A stretch of DNA of 64,000 nt from Parvularcula oceani (GCF_000733125.1 NZ_JPHU01000008.1:108062-172061), one strand, 5' to 3'. Shown: positions 36,228 through 45,754, numbered from the stretch's first letter. Notes: a model not told the origin generated them from the sequence alone. Program-made: numbers and translations.

Positions 36228-37697
36228 ATGACACGTCCGATCGCAAGGCCCGGCGGCGTGCCGCCTCTCGGCAGCGGCACCAAGCTGCTCTACGGCGTCG
36301 GCTCGCTCTCTTACGGCATCAAGGATGCCGCGTTCCGGACCTTCCTCGTCTGGTACTACAACCAGGTGATCGGGGCGCCCGTCGCGCTGATCTCGGGGGC
36401 GGTCTTCTTCGCCCTGCTCGTCGACGCAGTGTCGGACCCGGTGGTGGGGCAGCTCTCCGACCGCCTGCGGACGAAATGGGGGCGGCGCCATCCCCTGATG
36501 TATGCTTCGGCGCTTCCGGCCGCCGCATCCTTCCTGCTCCTGTGGATGCCGCCGGAGGGGCTCAGCGGCACGGGCCTGTTCTGGTATGTCGTGGTGGTCT
36601 CCAGCCTCGTGCGGACCTTCATCACCTTCTACGAGATCCCGAGCAGCGCGCTCGCCCCGGAACTCGCCAGCGACTATGACGAGCGGACGACGCTCGCGAG
36701 CTACCGCTATCTCTTCGGTTATCTCGGCGGCTACGGCATGGCGGCGCTGGCGCTCTTCGTCTTCCTGCGCCCGACAGAAGGCTATCCCGTGGGGCAGCTC
36801 AATCCTGCAGGCTACATGACCTTCGGCATTGTCGGCGCCGCGCTGATGCTGGGCACGGTGCTCCTCTCGACGATCGGCACCCACAACCGCATCCCCTATC
36901 TCAGCGTGCCGGAGAAGCGCGAGGGGGAGGGCGTGATCCGGACCTTCCAGCACATCTTCCGCACCTTCCGGCATGGGGGCTTCCTGGCGATCCTGACCTT
37001 CGGGGTGATGAAATACACCGCCATCGGAATAACCGGCGCGCTCAGCCTCTATTTCGCGACCTATTTCTGGGGGCTCAATGCCTGGCAGGTCGGGGTCCTC
37101 ACCTTCGAAGGGATCGTTGCGGCGGGCGCGGCCTTCGTGGTCGGGCCCGTCCTGTCGCGCAGGATGGGCAAGCGGGCGGGCGCCGTGGCCCTCGCCGTGG
37201 CCGCGGTTCTCTTCGCGATGACGCCCTTCGCGCTGCGCTTTGCGGGCGCCTTCTGGCCGAACGGCCACCCGGCGCTCCTGCCCTCGCTCTTCGTCTTCCA
37301 GGCGCTCTACGTGTCCTGCGGCGCGGCCTCGGCCATGCTGGTCCATTCCATGATCGGCGATGTTGTTGACGAACGGGCGGTGGCGACCGGGCGGCGGGCA
37401 GAGGGCCTTTTCTATGCCGCCAACAGCCTGATGCAGAAATGCTCTTCGGGCCTCGGCGTCTTCGCCGCCGGCCTGCTCCTCGCCGCCGTCGGCATGCCGG
37501 AGGGCGGGCGGGGGACGCCGGTGCCGCCCGAGGTGATCCGCGACCTCGCCCTCGTCTACGTGCCGACGCTGCTCGTCCTTTATTGCGGCGGCGCGGTCTT
37601 CCTCAAATTCTACCACATCGACCGCGAGCGCCAGGCCGCCACCAGGGCCACCATCGAAGCCGGCGCCCCGCCGGTGAAGACGACGCTCGCCAGCTAA
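36228..37697 (+). CDS. MFS transporter of the glycoside-pentoside-hexuronide (MelB-like) type
   Basis: 489 residues from MTRPIARPGGVPPLGSGTKL at 36228, 7 bases after GGGAGGG. The sequence LLYGVGSLSYGIKDAAFRTF followed by DAVSDPVVGQLSDRLRTKWG is the characteristic first-helices and loop signature of the GPH/MelB group, with about 12 membrane segments. Such carriers take up sugars by cation symport, but homologues also occur in lipid and steroid loci. It opens an operon with a pair of acyl-CoA dehydrogenases and another MFS gene, which favours an organic-acid cargo here. The upstream gap has a TATAAA-like -10 near 36182 without a convincing -35. Confidence 0.88.
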   Translation: MTRPIARPGGVPPLGSGTKLLYGVGSLSYGIKDAAFRTFLVWYYNQVIGAPVALISGAVFFALLVDAVSDPVVGQLSDRLRTKWGRRHPLMYASALPAAASFLLLWMPPEGLSGTGLFWYVVVVSSLVRTFITFYEIPSSALAPELASDYDERTTLASYRYLFGYLGGYGMAALALFVFLRPTEGYPVGQLNPAGYMTFGIVGAALMLGTVLLSTIGTHNRIPYLSVPEKREGEGVIRTFQHIFRTFRHGGFLAILTFGVMKYTAIGITGALSLYFATYFWGLNAWQVGVLTFEGIVAAGAAFVVGPVLSRRMGKRAGAVALAVAAVLFAMTPFALRFAGAFWPNGHPALLPSLFVFQALYVSCGAASAMLVHSMIGDVVDERAVATGRRAEGLFYAANSLMQKCSSGLGVFAAGLLLAAVGMPEGGRGTPVPPEVIRDLALVYVPTLLVLYCGGAVFLKFYHIDRERQAATRATIEAGAPPVKTTLAS

Positions 37698-37717
37698 CGA
37701 CACGATCAGGAGGCAGA

Positions 37718-38923
37718 ATGTCTGCGTCAGAGAAAGCAGAAACCGACCCGCTCGAAGCGTTCCGCGACGAAGTCCGCGCCTTCCTGGCGGAAAATTTCGA
37801 TCCCTCGCTCGTCGGCAAGGACAATGTCATGTCCTCGGTCGAGGGCGATGACGAGATGAGCCCCGAGGCCGCCAGGTGGAAGACCGCCATGGGCGAGCGC
37901 GGCTGGGGCACGCCGACCTGGCCCAGGGAGTATGGCGGCGGCGGGCTCAGCCGCGCCGAGGCCAAGGTGCTCAACCAGGAAATGATGCGCGCCAAGGCAT
38001 GGAACCCCATCGGCGGCATGGGCGTCATGATGCTCGGGCCGACCCTCTTGGAATTCGCCTCCGAAGAGCAGAAGCAGCGCCACATCCCGCCGATCTGCCG
38101 CGGCGAGATCCGCTGGTGCCAGGGCTATTCCGAACCGGGCGCGGGCTCCGACCTCGCCAGCCTGAAATGCAAGGCGGAAGACAAGGGCGACCACTATCTC
38201 GTCAACGGCCAGAAGACATGGACCTCGGGTGGTCAGTGGGCCGATTGGTGCTTCGCGCTGGTGCGCACCTCGACCCACCACAAGCATGAGGGGATCAGCT
38301 TCCTCCTCCTCGACATGAAGACGCTCGGCGTCGAGGTCCGGCCGATCCGGCTGATCTCCGGCGCCTCGCCCTTCTGCGAGACCTTCTTCACCGACGTGAA
38401 GGTGCCCAAGGAGAACCTCGTCGGACAGGAGGGGCAGGGCTGGACCATCGGCAAGCGCCTTCTGGAGCATGAGCGGACGAACCTGTCCGGCGGCTCGCGC
38501 CTCGCGGGGTTCATGGGCCCCTCCGTCGCCGATCTCGCTAAGCGCTATATCGGCACGGACGAAGAGGGGCGCATCGCGGACCCCGACCTCCGCACACGCA
38601 TCATCCGGCACGACATGGAGGCGCGCAGCTTCATGCTGACCGCGCAGCGGGTGATGGAGAACGCCAAGACCGGCGGGCCGACCACGATCAGCTCCATCCT
38701 CAAGAATGTCGGCACCAAGGTGCAGCAGGAGCGGGCCGAGCTGATCCTCGAGATCATGGGCATGAACGGCCTCGGCTGGGACGGAGAAGGCTTCGCCGAG
38801 GACGAGCTTTCCGCAACCCGCAGCTGGCTCTGGGGCAAGGCCACCTCGATCTATGGCGGCACGGCCGAGATTCAGAACAACGTCATCGCCAAGCGCATCC
38901 TCGGGATGCTGGACCACCAGTAA
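37718..38923 (+). CDS. Acyl-CoA dehydrogenase, large subunit of a probable heteromeric pair
   Basis: 401 residues from MSASEKAETDPLEAFRDEV at 37718, after AGGAGG and 20 bases after the MFS stop. GYSEPGAGSDLASLKC and NGQKTWTSGGQWAD are family motifs. The C-terminal IYGGTAEIQNN has Gly at the medium-chain base position; a Glu in LLEHERTNLSGG matches the alternative base. This branch includes the FAD-binding subunits of two-component dehydrogenases from steroid and bile-acid side-chain degradation. The second subunit gene follows after 18 bases. It should act on a branched or cyclic acyl-CoA. Confidence 0.9.
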   Translation: MSASEKAETDPLEAFRDEVRAFLAENFDPSLVGKDNVMSSVEGDDEMSPEAARWKTAMGERGWGTPTWPREYGGGGLSRAEAKVLNQEMMRAKAWNPIGGMGVMMLGPTLLEFASEEQKQRHIPPICRGEIRWCQGYSEPGAGSDLASLKCKAEDKGDHYLVNGQKTWTSGGQWADWCFALVRTSTHHKHEGISFLLLDMKTLGVEVRPIRLISGASPFCETFFTDVKVPKENLVGQEGQGWTIGKRLLEHERTNLSGGSRLAGFMGPSVADLAKRYIGTDEEGRIADPDLRTRIIRHDMEARSFMLTAQRVMENAKTGGPTTISSILKNVGTKVQQERAELILEIMGMNGLGWDGEGFAEDELSATRSWLWGKATSIYGGTAEIQNNVIAKRILGMLDHQ

Positions 38924-38941
38924 GGGCAGGGGAGCGAGCTC

Positions 38942-40057
38942 ATGGTTACCCTCAACGAAGAACAGACGATGCTGCGCGACATGGCGCGCGACTGGGCCGC
39001 GAATGAAGCACCGGTCAGCGCCTTCCGCGCTTTGCGGGATCGGAAGGCGGTGGCGGGCTTCGACCGCTCGACCTTCGAGGAGATGGCGCAGATGGGCTGG
39101 ACCGGCGTCATCGCGCCGGAGAGCTATGGCGGCTCGGAATTCGGCGTCCTCGGCCTCGGCCTCGTGCTGGAGGAGACCGGCCGCACGCTGACGGCGAGCC
39201 CGCTCCTGTCCAGCGGCCTCGTCGCCGTCAGCGCGCTGATGCTCGGCGGCAGCGACGCGCAGAAGGAGCGCTGGCTGCCCGGCCTCGCCAGCGGCGAGAC
39301 CATCGGCACGCTGGCCGTCGACGAAGGCCCGCGCCACGATCCCGCGAAGATCGAGGCCAAGGCCGAAAAGAGAGGTGATGGCTTCGTCCTGTCGGGCACC
39401 AAGGCCTATGTCCCGGAGGGCGACAGCGCCGACCTCTTCATCGTCGCCGCGCGCACCGGCGAGGGGATCGGCCTCTTCCTCGTTCCCGGCAATGCGGAGG
39501 GCGTCAGCCGCTCCGCGCGCAGCATGGTCGACAGCCGCAGCCACGCCTTCGTGCAGTTCGAAGGCGTCTCTCTGCCGTCCGACGCGCTGCTCGGCGAGGA
39601 GGACGGCGCCGCGCTTCTCGACAAAATCCTCGACCGCGCCCGGATCGGCACGGCCGCGGAGATGCTGGGCCTGTGCTCGCAGGCCTTCGACATGACGCTC
39701 GACTATCTCAAGACGCGCGAGCAATTCGGCGAGATCCTGTCCCGCTTTCAGGCCTTGCAGCACCGCATGGCCCACCTGTTCACGCAGATCGAACTGATGC
39801 GCTCGACGGTCGAGGCGGCGCTGGTCGCGGTCGATCAGGACCGGGCCGACCTGCCGGTCATGGCCTCGCTCGCCAAGGCGGTCGCGAACGAGACGACTCA
39901 CCTGATGAGCCGCGAGCTGATCCAGCTTCACGGCGGCATCGGCATGACGGATGATTACGATGCCGGCTTCTATCTCAAGCGGGCCCGGATTCTCGAGAAC
40001 GCCTATGGCAATGCGAGCTTCCACCGCGAGCGCTTCGCCCGGCTGAGCGGGTACTGA
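38942..40057 (+). CDS. Acyl-CoA dehydrogenase-like small subunit, apparently without catalytic base
   Basis: 371 residues. It has the ACAD fold (LNEEQTMLRDMARDWAANEA start; IQLHGGIGMTDDYDAGFYLK near the end). The medium-chain base position is missing because the protein ends ILENAYGNASFHRERF, and the alternative helix position reads KILDRARIGTA, with Ala instead of Glu. This is the pattern of the partner subunit in heterotetrameric dehydrogenases such as the mycobacterial FadE28-FadE29 type. It is adjacent to the active-looking subunit in one operon and is followed 2 bases later by an MFS gene. Confidence 0.88.
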   Translation: MVTLNEEQTMLRDMARDWAANEAPVSAFRALRDRKAVAGFDRSTFEEMAQMGWTGVIAPESYGGSEFGVLGLGLVLEETGRTLTASPLLSSGLVAVSALMLGGSDAQKERWLPGLASGETIGTLAVDEGPRHDPAKIEAKAEKRGDGFVLSGTKAYVPEGDSADLFIVAARTGEGIGLFLVPGNAEGVSRSARSMVDSRSHAFVQFEGVSLPSDALLGEEDGAALLDKILDRARIGTAAEMLGLCSQAFDMTLDYLKTREQFGEILSRFQALQHRMAHLFTQIELMRSTVEAALVAVDQDRADLPVMASLAKAVANETTHLMSRELIQLHGGIGMTDDYDAGFYLKRARILENAYGNASFHRERFARLSGY

Positions 40058-40059
40058 GC

Positions 40060-41373
40060 ATGCGGCCCTTCCGGCTCGCCGGCGGCGGGCCGGAGGCGCC
40101 AGAGCCGGCCATGGACGAAGCGGCCTATGACCGCTTCGTCCGGGAAAATCTGCGCCGGAACTATATCGCGCATTTCACGCATGGCTGCCTCGGCATGACC
40201 GGGTTCCGCCTGATCTTCGCGCCGACCTTCGTTCCCGCCTATCTCTTCGCGCTGACCGGTTCGCCCTTCCTCGTCGGCCTCGGCCAGTCGCTGCTCCAGG
40301 TCGGAGCGATCTTCTCTCCCGTGATCGGCGCGACCCGGATCGAGCATCAGCGTCGCGTGCTGCCTGCGGCCGTCTCCATCGGCACCATGATGCGGGTGGC
40401 GATCCTCGGCCTCGCGCTCAGCGGCTGGATCCTGTCGGGCGCGCCGCTCGTCCTTGCGACTTTCTTCTTCCTGACGATGCTGGGTTTCTATCTCGGCTCC
40501 CAGCGCGTGGCCTTCCAGTTCCTGATGGCCAAGGTCATCCCGGTCCGGAAGCGGGGCCAGCTCCAGGCCTGGCGCAACCTCTTCGGCGGCGCCATCGCGG
40601 CGGCGCTGTCCTTCTGGGCCGGTGCGACGCTGATCGAGAACGACGTGCTCGGCAACGGCTACGCCGCGACCTTCATGATCAGCTTCGTGCTGACGAGCGC
40701 GGGCCTCTCCGTCCTCTACCTCCTCCTGCGCGAGCCCGATGCGCCGACCGTGCGGGAGCGCAAGCGGGTGCGCGACCGGCTGCGCGAATTTCCCAAGCTC
40801 ATCGAGGATCGCGACTATCGCAACTTCCTCCTCGCGCAGCTCCTGACGACGGCGGGGCGGATCTCGCTGCCCTTCTGCATCCTCTATGCGGGCCAGAAGA
40901 TGGAGGTCGACGGGACGGCCATAGGGCTTCTTTCCGTCGCCTTCCTCGGCGCGGACACCGTCAGCAATCTCGTCTGGGGTTATCTCGGCGATCGGCGGGG
41001 GTTCCGCGCGGTGATGATCCTGGTCGTGCTGACCTGGATCGCCGCGCTCCTCGTCCTGATCTTCGCGCAGGCGCCGTGGCAGTTCTTCCTGGCCTTTTTC
41101 GGCCTTGGCGCCGCCATGTCGGGCTACCTGCTCAGCGCACCGACGCTGGTGCTCGAATTCGGCGATCGGGCCGACGTGCCCATGCGGCTCGCCCTCTCCA
41201 CGACGGCCGAAACCAGCATGGCCGCGCTCGGCCCGCTGGTCGGCGGGCTGATCGCCAGCGCATTCGGCTTCGTTCCCGTCTTCGTGCTCGCGATTCTCTT
41301 TCTCGCAGTTGCAGCATTTGTACTTGTGACTTCGGTCAAGGAGCCCCGCTATAGATTCCCTACAACAGGATAG
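40060..41373 (+). CDS. MFS transporter
   Basis: 437 residues with about 12 hydrophobic segments and a charged central loop (REPDAPTVRERKRVRDRLRE). The helix 2-3-type loop and GYLGDRRGFRAVMILVVLTW in the second half fit the major facilitator superfamily. A start at 40111 (MDEAAYDRFVRENL) is also possible. It lies 2 bases after the dehydrogenase small subunit, so it is the fourth gene of the MFS-ACAD-ACAD-MFS operon and may export or import an intermediate of that pathway. The substrate is unknown. Confidence 0.85.
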   Translation: MRPFRLAGGGPEAPEPAMDEAAYDRFVRENLRRNYIAHFTHGCLGMTGFRLIFAPTFVPAYLFALTGSPFLVGLGQSLLQVGAIFSPVIGATRIEHQRRVLPAAVSIGTMMRVAILGLALSGWILSGAPLVLATFFFLTMLGFYLGSQRVAFQFLMAKVIPVRKRGQLQAWRNLFGGAIAAALSFWAGATLIENDVLGNGYAATFMISFVLTSAGLSVLYLLLREPDAPTVRERKRVRDRLREFPKLIEDRDYRNFLLAQLLTTAGRISLPFCILYAGQKMEVDGTAIGLLSVAFLGADTVSNLVWGYLGDRRGFRAVMILVVLTWIAALLVLIFAQAPWQFFLAFFGLGAAMSGYLLSAPTLVLEFGDRADVPMRLALSTTAETSMAALGPLVGGLIASAFGFVPVFVLAILFLAVAAFVLVTSVKEPRYRFPTTG

Positions 41374-41378
41374 ACCGA

Positions 41379-41392
41379 TGTTAGCGGTAACT
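41379..41392. promoter_or_regulatory. LacI-type palindrome upstream of the second TBDR
   Basis: TGTTAGCGGTAACT contains the perfect palindromic arms GTTA/TAAC around GCGG and matches the tal operator read on the other strand (TGTTAGCGGTAACA) in 13 of 14 bases. It lies 114 bases before the TBDR start and just after the MFS stop. A candidate TTGACG -35 follows at 41427, without a good -10. Confidence 0.6.
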
Positions 41393-41505
41393 ATCGAATG
41401 TGCAGTGCAGCATTCAGCTTGATCTGTTGACGACCCCTCAAATCCGTTCTCACATCCGAAGGAACGGTATGGGCCCGACAGAGGCCCCGCAGGGGAGGAT
41501 GCACA

Positions 41506-44478
41506 ATGACACTCAAGGCAACGCTACAGGCGACGGCCGCTCTCGCGCTGGTCGCTCCGGCCGGCGCATGGGCGCAGGACGACGACAGGCCGGGGCCGAT
41601 CCTGCAAGAGACCGAGCCCCTCGCATCCTCCATCGAGCCGGAGGACACGATCATCGTGACCGGATCGGTGATCCGCGGCACGCCCGAAGACGCGGCCCTG
41701 CCGGTCGATGTCATCGGCGAGGATGAGCTTCGAAAACTCGGCACGCCTACGCCGGTGGAGCTTCTCAAGAACCTGCCGGTTTCCAGCGGTGTCATCGGCG
41801 ACACGAACCAGTTCGACGGGCGGGCGCAGGCGACCGAAGGCCGCGCCTCGGTCAACCTCCGCGGCCTCGGGCCGGAGCGGACCCTCGTCCTGCTCAACAA
41901 CAAGCGCCTCATCGCGACGGGCGCGATTCCCTTCGTCGACATCAACCTCCTGCCGATCAACGGCATCGGCAGGGTCGAGATCCTCAAGGACGGCGCGGCG
42001 GCGACCTATGGGTCGGACGCGATCGCAGGGGTGGTGAACTTCATCACCCGCTCCAATCAGGAAGGCCTCCGCCTCACGGGCGACTACAAGTTCATCGACG
42101 ACTCGGACGGCGACTACAATCTGGGCGTCAGCTATGGCTGGCAGGGAGAGCGCCTGTCGCTCTTCGGTTCGGCGGGCTATCAGCACCGCTCGCTGCTCCT
42201 CGCGCGCGACCGCGACTTCGCAGTCCGTCCGTATGAGGAGAACCCCGAAGGCGGCTGGACCGGCGGCGGCAATCCCGCGACCTTCCTGCCGATCGGGGTG
42301 CTCGGCTTCACGCCCGAGGGCGCGCCGATCACGGGGCCGAATGCGGGCCTGACCCCCGATGCCGATTGCGGGGTGCTGGGCGGCTATGTCGATGCCCGCA
42401 ATTTCTGCCGGACGCAGTACACCGTCTTCGACGCCCTCGCCGAAGAGGAAAATCGCGGCCAGGTCTATGGCGAGGTCACCTATGCCGTGTCCGAGACATC
42501 GGAGCTGGAACTCACCGCGCTCTACGGACAGTCCGAGGTGCCCCGCTATCTCAGCTCCCCCTCCTATGTCCTGACCCAGCCCCCGGGCGGGCAGGGCAGC
42601 GGCTTCTTCGTGCCCGCCTCGAACCCCGGCTTCCAGCAATATGCCGCTGACAATCCCGGCGCCTTCGCGCCCGGGACGGTGGGCGTGCTCTTCCCGACGC
42701 TGCTCTACCGGCCCTTCCTGCTCGGCGGGAACCCGGAATTCGATGGACCGACCGCGGCACAGGAGGGGTTCCGGGAGTCCGAATCATGGCGCTTCACCGG
42801 CTCGCTCTCGGGCGAGTTCGGAAGCGACCACGCCTATGAGCTGAGCGCCACCTATCACCGCTATGACCGGTACTTCTCTGGCTGGGACTCCTTCGGGGAC
42901 CGGGTGAACCTCGCGCTCAACGGCCTTGGCGGCCCGAACTGCGACTTCACCAATCCGGCCAATGCAGGCGATGCGGCGGCGGGCTGCTTCTACCTCAACC
43001 CCTTCGGCAATGCGATCCGCCGGAACCTCGGCACCGGGGCGGTCAATCCGGATGCCGCCGGGCCGTTCAACGACAACAGCGAGCTGAACGACTGGTTCTT
43101 CGTGCAGACGAGCTCGGGCACCGAGAACGAGCTCTTCGTTCTGGACGGCGTCGTCAGCGGTCCGGTCGGCTTCGAGCTTCCGGGCGGCGAAGCGCGCTTC
43201 GGCGCGGGCGCCCAGTACAGGGAGCAGAATTTCGAGACGATCTATGGCGAGAACAACAATCTCGCCAACTTCCCGTGCCCGTCCTCGTCGATCAATCCCA
43301 ACGCGACCTGCGAAGCGCAGACCGGCGCGCTCGCCTTCCTCGGAACCAACGCCAATGCGGAGGGCAGCGTCGAGGTCTGGGCGGTGTTCGGGGAATTGCA
43401 GCTCCCGATCACCGACCGGCTGAACGTCCAGCTCGCGGCCCGCTACGAGGATTATGGCGGCGATACCGGATCGACCTTCGATCCAAAGATCACGGGCCGC
43501 TGGCAGATGAACGACACCTTCGCGCTGCGCGGCTCGGTCGGCACGACCTTCCGCGGACCCGACGCCTCGTCCACCGTGCCGGGCTCGATCACGGTGCTCC
43601 AGCTGATCCAGACGACCTTCAAGCCGGTCGACGTCATCGGGAACGAGGCGCTCCAGCCTGAATCCGCGACCAATTACTCGGCCGGCGCGCTCTTCAGCCA
43701 TGGCGGCCTCAACGCCAGCGTCGACTATTGGCGCTACGAGATCGAGGACACGATCGTCACCGAGCCGCTCAATGGCCTCGTCTCGACGCTGTTCGCCGAT
43801 CCCTCCAACTGCACGGACCCTGCCTTCGGGGGCCTGCGCAGCCGCTTCACCTTCACCGAAGGCGTCTGCGACATCAACAACATCGCTCGTGTGCGGACGA
43901 ACATCGTCAATGGCGGCAGCGTCGACACGTCCGGCCTCGACTTCATCGTCAACTATGTGAAGGACGACGTGCTGAACGGCGGGACGTTCGGCATCGGCGC
44001 GACCGCCACCTACATGATCGAATACGAGGTCAGCGACCAGATCGTCGAGGGCATCGTCGTGCAGCCGGCCTTCGATGCGGCCGGGGCGCTGAACTTCCAG
44101 ACGACTGCCTATCCCGTGCCGGAGTGGAAGGGCCAGGCCTATGCGGATCTCGGCTGGGACCGGACGGATCTGCGCCTAACGCTCAACTATATCGGCGGCT
44201 ATGACGACCGCCGCGCCCAGGAGGGCACGGGCCCCTTCCGCCTGCGCGAGGACATCGTGGGGAACCCGCGCCTGCTCCAGGGCGCCGAGATCGACGAGCA
44301 GATCACTCTCGACTTCAACGTGCAGGTCGATCTGGGCAATGATCTTCTCCTGGCGGCGACGGTGTTCAACATCACCGACGAGGATCCGCCTCTTGCCCGT
44401 CTCGACTACAGCTACGATCCCTTCACGGGGAATCCGTTCGGCCGGACCTACAAGATCGGCCTGACCAAGGACTTCTGA
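41506..44478 (+). CDS. TonB-dependent receptor
   Basis: 990 residues. The signal peptide is MTLKATLQATAALALVAPAG, with cleavage near AWAQ. The TonB box/plug start is EDTIIVTGSVIRG and the plug contains VNLRGLGPERTLVLLNNKRL, a common motif of large alphaproteobacterial receptors with unassigned ligands. The barrel ends IGLTKDF with a terminal Phe. The gene follows an acyl-CoA-dehydrogenase/MFS operon and is followed by a TetR-type gene in convergent orientation, but the palindrome upstream matches the xylan-locus operators. The cargo could be an oligosaccharide or a hydrophobic acid, and the two contexts disagree. Confidence 0.92.
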   Translation: MTLKATLQATAALALVAPAGAWAQDDDRPGPILQETEPLASSIEPEDTIIVTGSVIRGTPEDAALPVDVIGEDELRKLGTPTPVELLKNLPVSSGVIGDTNQFDGRAQATEGRASVNLRGLGPERTLVLLNNKRLIATGAIPFVDINLLPINGIGRVEILKDGAAATYGSDAIAGVVNFITRSNQEGLRLTGDYKFIDDSDGDYNLGVSYGWQGERLSLFGSAGYQHRSLLLARDRDFAVRPYEENPEGGWTGGGNPATFLPIGVLGFTPEGAPITGPNAGLTPDADCGVLGGYVDARNFCRTQYTVFDALAEEENRGQVYGEVTYAVSETSELELTALYGQSEVPRYLSSPSYVLTQPPGGQGSGFFVPASNPGFQQYAADNPGAFAPGTVGVLFPTLLYRPFLLGGNPEFDGPTAAQEGFRESESWRFTGSLSGEFGSDHAYELSATYHRYDRYFSGWDSFGDRVNLALNGLGGPNCDFTNPANAGDAAAGCFYLNPFGNAIRRNLGTGAVNPDAAGPFNDNSELNDWFFVQTSSGTENELFVLDGVVSGPVGFELPGGEARFGAGAQYREQNFETIYGENNNLANFPCPSSSINPNATCEAQTGALAFLGTNANAEGSVEVWAVFGELQLPITDRLNVQLAARYEDYGGDTGSTFDPKITGRWQMNDTFALRGSVGTTFRGPDASSTVPGSITVLQLIQTTFKPVDVIGNEALQPESATNYSAGALFSHGGLNASVDYWRYEIEDTIVTEPLNGLVSTLFADPSNCTDPAFGGLRSRFTFTEGVCDINNIARVRTNIVNGGSVDTSGLDFIVNYVKDDVLNGGTFGIGATATYMIEYEVSDQIVEGIVVQPAFDAAGALNFQTTAYPVPEWKGQAYADLGWDRTDLRLTLNYIGGYDDRRAQEGTGPFRLREDIVGNPRLLQGAEIDEQITLDFNVQVDLGNDLLLAATVFNITDEDPPLARLDYSYDPFTGNPFGRTYKIGLTKDF

Positions 44479-44488
44479 AGCAGGACCA

Positions 44489-44512
44489 GCGGCCGGGCGG
44501 GTGCCCGGCCGC
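44489..44512. terminator. Bidirectional terminator hairpin between TBDR and TetR-family gene
   Basis: GCGGCCGGGC (44489-44498) and GCCCGGCCGC (44503-44512) form a perfect 10-base-pair stem with a GGGT loop. It fills the gap between two convergent stop codons (44478 and 44516). Confidence 0.8.
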
Positions 44513-44515
44513 CCC

Positions 44516-45754
44516 TTATGGCCTCACCGGTTCGCGGAACAGGCCGTAGGCGACGGTCGAGGCATAATCCGCGATCGCCGTTTCGCGGTCCTGCTCGGAC
44601 GCCCAGCGGCGTAGCTCGTAGCCAGCGTTCAACATGGCGAGCAGCGCCTGCGCCGCGATCAGCGGATCCACCGCCCGCACCGAACCTTCCGTGATTCCGT
44701 CGATCATCATGCCGGCAAAGCGCCGGGCCATGCGGTTCGACCGCGACAGGACATCGTCGCGCAACTCTGAAGGGAGGGCGGAGAGGGCGGTCGTCCGCAG
44801 GAGCGGCGCGTCGCTGTAGAATTGCACGTCGAGAAGCGTGGTCACCGCCGAGGCGATCTGGTCCCAATAGCGCCCGTCCTGCTTCTGGGCGGCGCGCTGG
44901 ACCAGCGAAACTCGCCCATAGCTGCGCGAGAAGCATTCGAGGACCAGCGAATCCTTGCTCGCAAGGTGGTGGTAGAAGCTGCCCTTGGTGACATTCAGTT
45001 CCGACGCGATGCGCTCGACCGAGGCGCCGCGATAGCCGCGCTCGTTGATGAGGGAAGTCGCGGCCCTGAGGAATGCGTCGGGCATCCCCTCAATGCCGCT
45101 GCGCAGGGCGTCCTCATCGATGGTGAGCGGGACGGGCGTCCACCGCGCGCCTTCGGGCGCGAACCCGTCGCTGAGGACCTCGAAGAGGCGGTATGCCACG
45201 CGCTCGAAATCGCCCAGGGAATAGCGCCGCAACCAGGCCTGCATCCAGAAGACGTTCTCCAGAAGGACATGCGCCCGCGCCGTCATGAGCGGGCGGCTGG
45301 CCGCCCCGTCATCGCCGAAAAAGCCGCGCACGGCTCGGAAGAGGGCGACATAGCGGGTGTTCAGAAGCGATTGCTGAGGCTCCTCCATCGCCCGGATATG
45401 CGACAGGTTCGCGATCGGCGCTTCTTCTTCCAGACGGATCCGGCTGTACATTCTGAGGGTGCCGCGCAGGAAACGGTCCACCCGCTCGCGCGGAGTGTCT
45501 GCCTCGGCCGCCCTCTCGGCAAGTTCGGCGAACCGGTCGAGCGCGTCCTCCAGAACAGCCGCGGCCAACAGATCCTTGCGCTTGTAGTAATAGGTGACGC
45601 TGGTCGTGTTCAGATCGATCGCCTTGGCGACATCCGAGAACGTCATGCCCTTGACGCCGCGATCATTCATCAAACGCGTAGCGGCTTCGAGGACGAGACG
45701 GCGCTTTTGCTGGTAGCGCTCGGTTTCCGGAGCGGCGACGACATTGATTGACAT
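44516..45754 (-). CDS. TetR-family regulator with two tandem TetR units
   Basis: 412 residues, about twice the usual TetR length. The first helix-turn-helix is at residues 36-60 (GMTFSDVAKAIDLNTTSVTY) and the second at 241-265 (GASVERIASELNVTKGSFYH). Each is preceded by the usual first helix and followed by an alpha-helical ligand-type domain (about 65-210 and 270-405). The fused arrangement is seen in some regulators of fatty-acid and steroid metabolism, and would let a monomer recognise both half-sites. It is divergent from an SDR gene and convergent with the TBDR; either may be its target, together with the adjacent acyl-CoA genes. Confidence 0.9.
   Translation of the reverse strand: MSINVVAAPETERYQQKRRLVLEAATRLMNDRGVKGMTFSDVAKAIDLNTTSVTYYYKRKDLLAAAVLEDALDRFAELAERAAEADTPRERVDRFLRGTLRMYSRIRLEEEAPIANLSHIRAMEEPQQSLLNTRYVALFRAVRGFFGDDGAASRPLMTARAHVLLENVFWMQAWLRRYSLGDFERVAYRLFEVLSDGFAPEGARWTPVPLTIDEDALRSGIEGMPDAFLRAATSLINERGYRGASVERIASELNVTKGSFYHHLASKDSLVLECFSRSYGRVSLVQRAAQKQDGRYWDQIASAVTTLLDVQFYSDAPLLRTTALSALPSELRDDVLSRSNRMARRFAGMMIDGITEGSVRAVDPLIAAQALLAMLNAGYELRRWASEQDRETAIADYASTVAYGLFREPVRP

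Noticed and set aside
41427..41455. A sigma-70-type promoter for the second TBDR
   Set aside because: TTGACG is followed at the right spacing only by TCACAT, a poor -10, so I report the palindrome but not the promoter.
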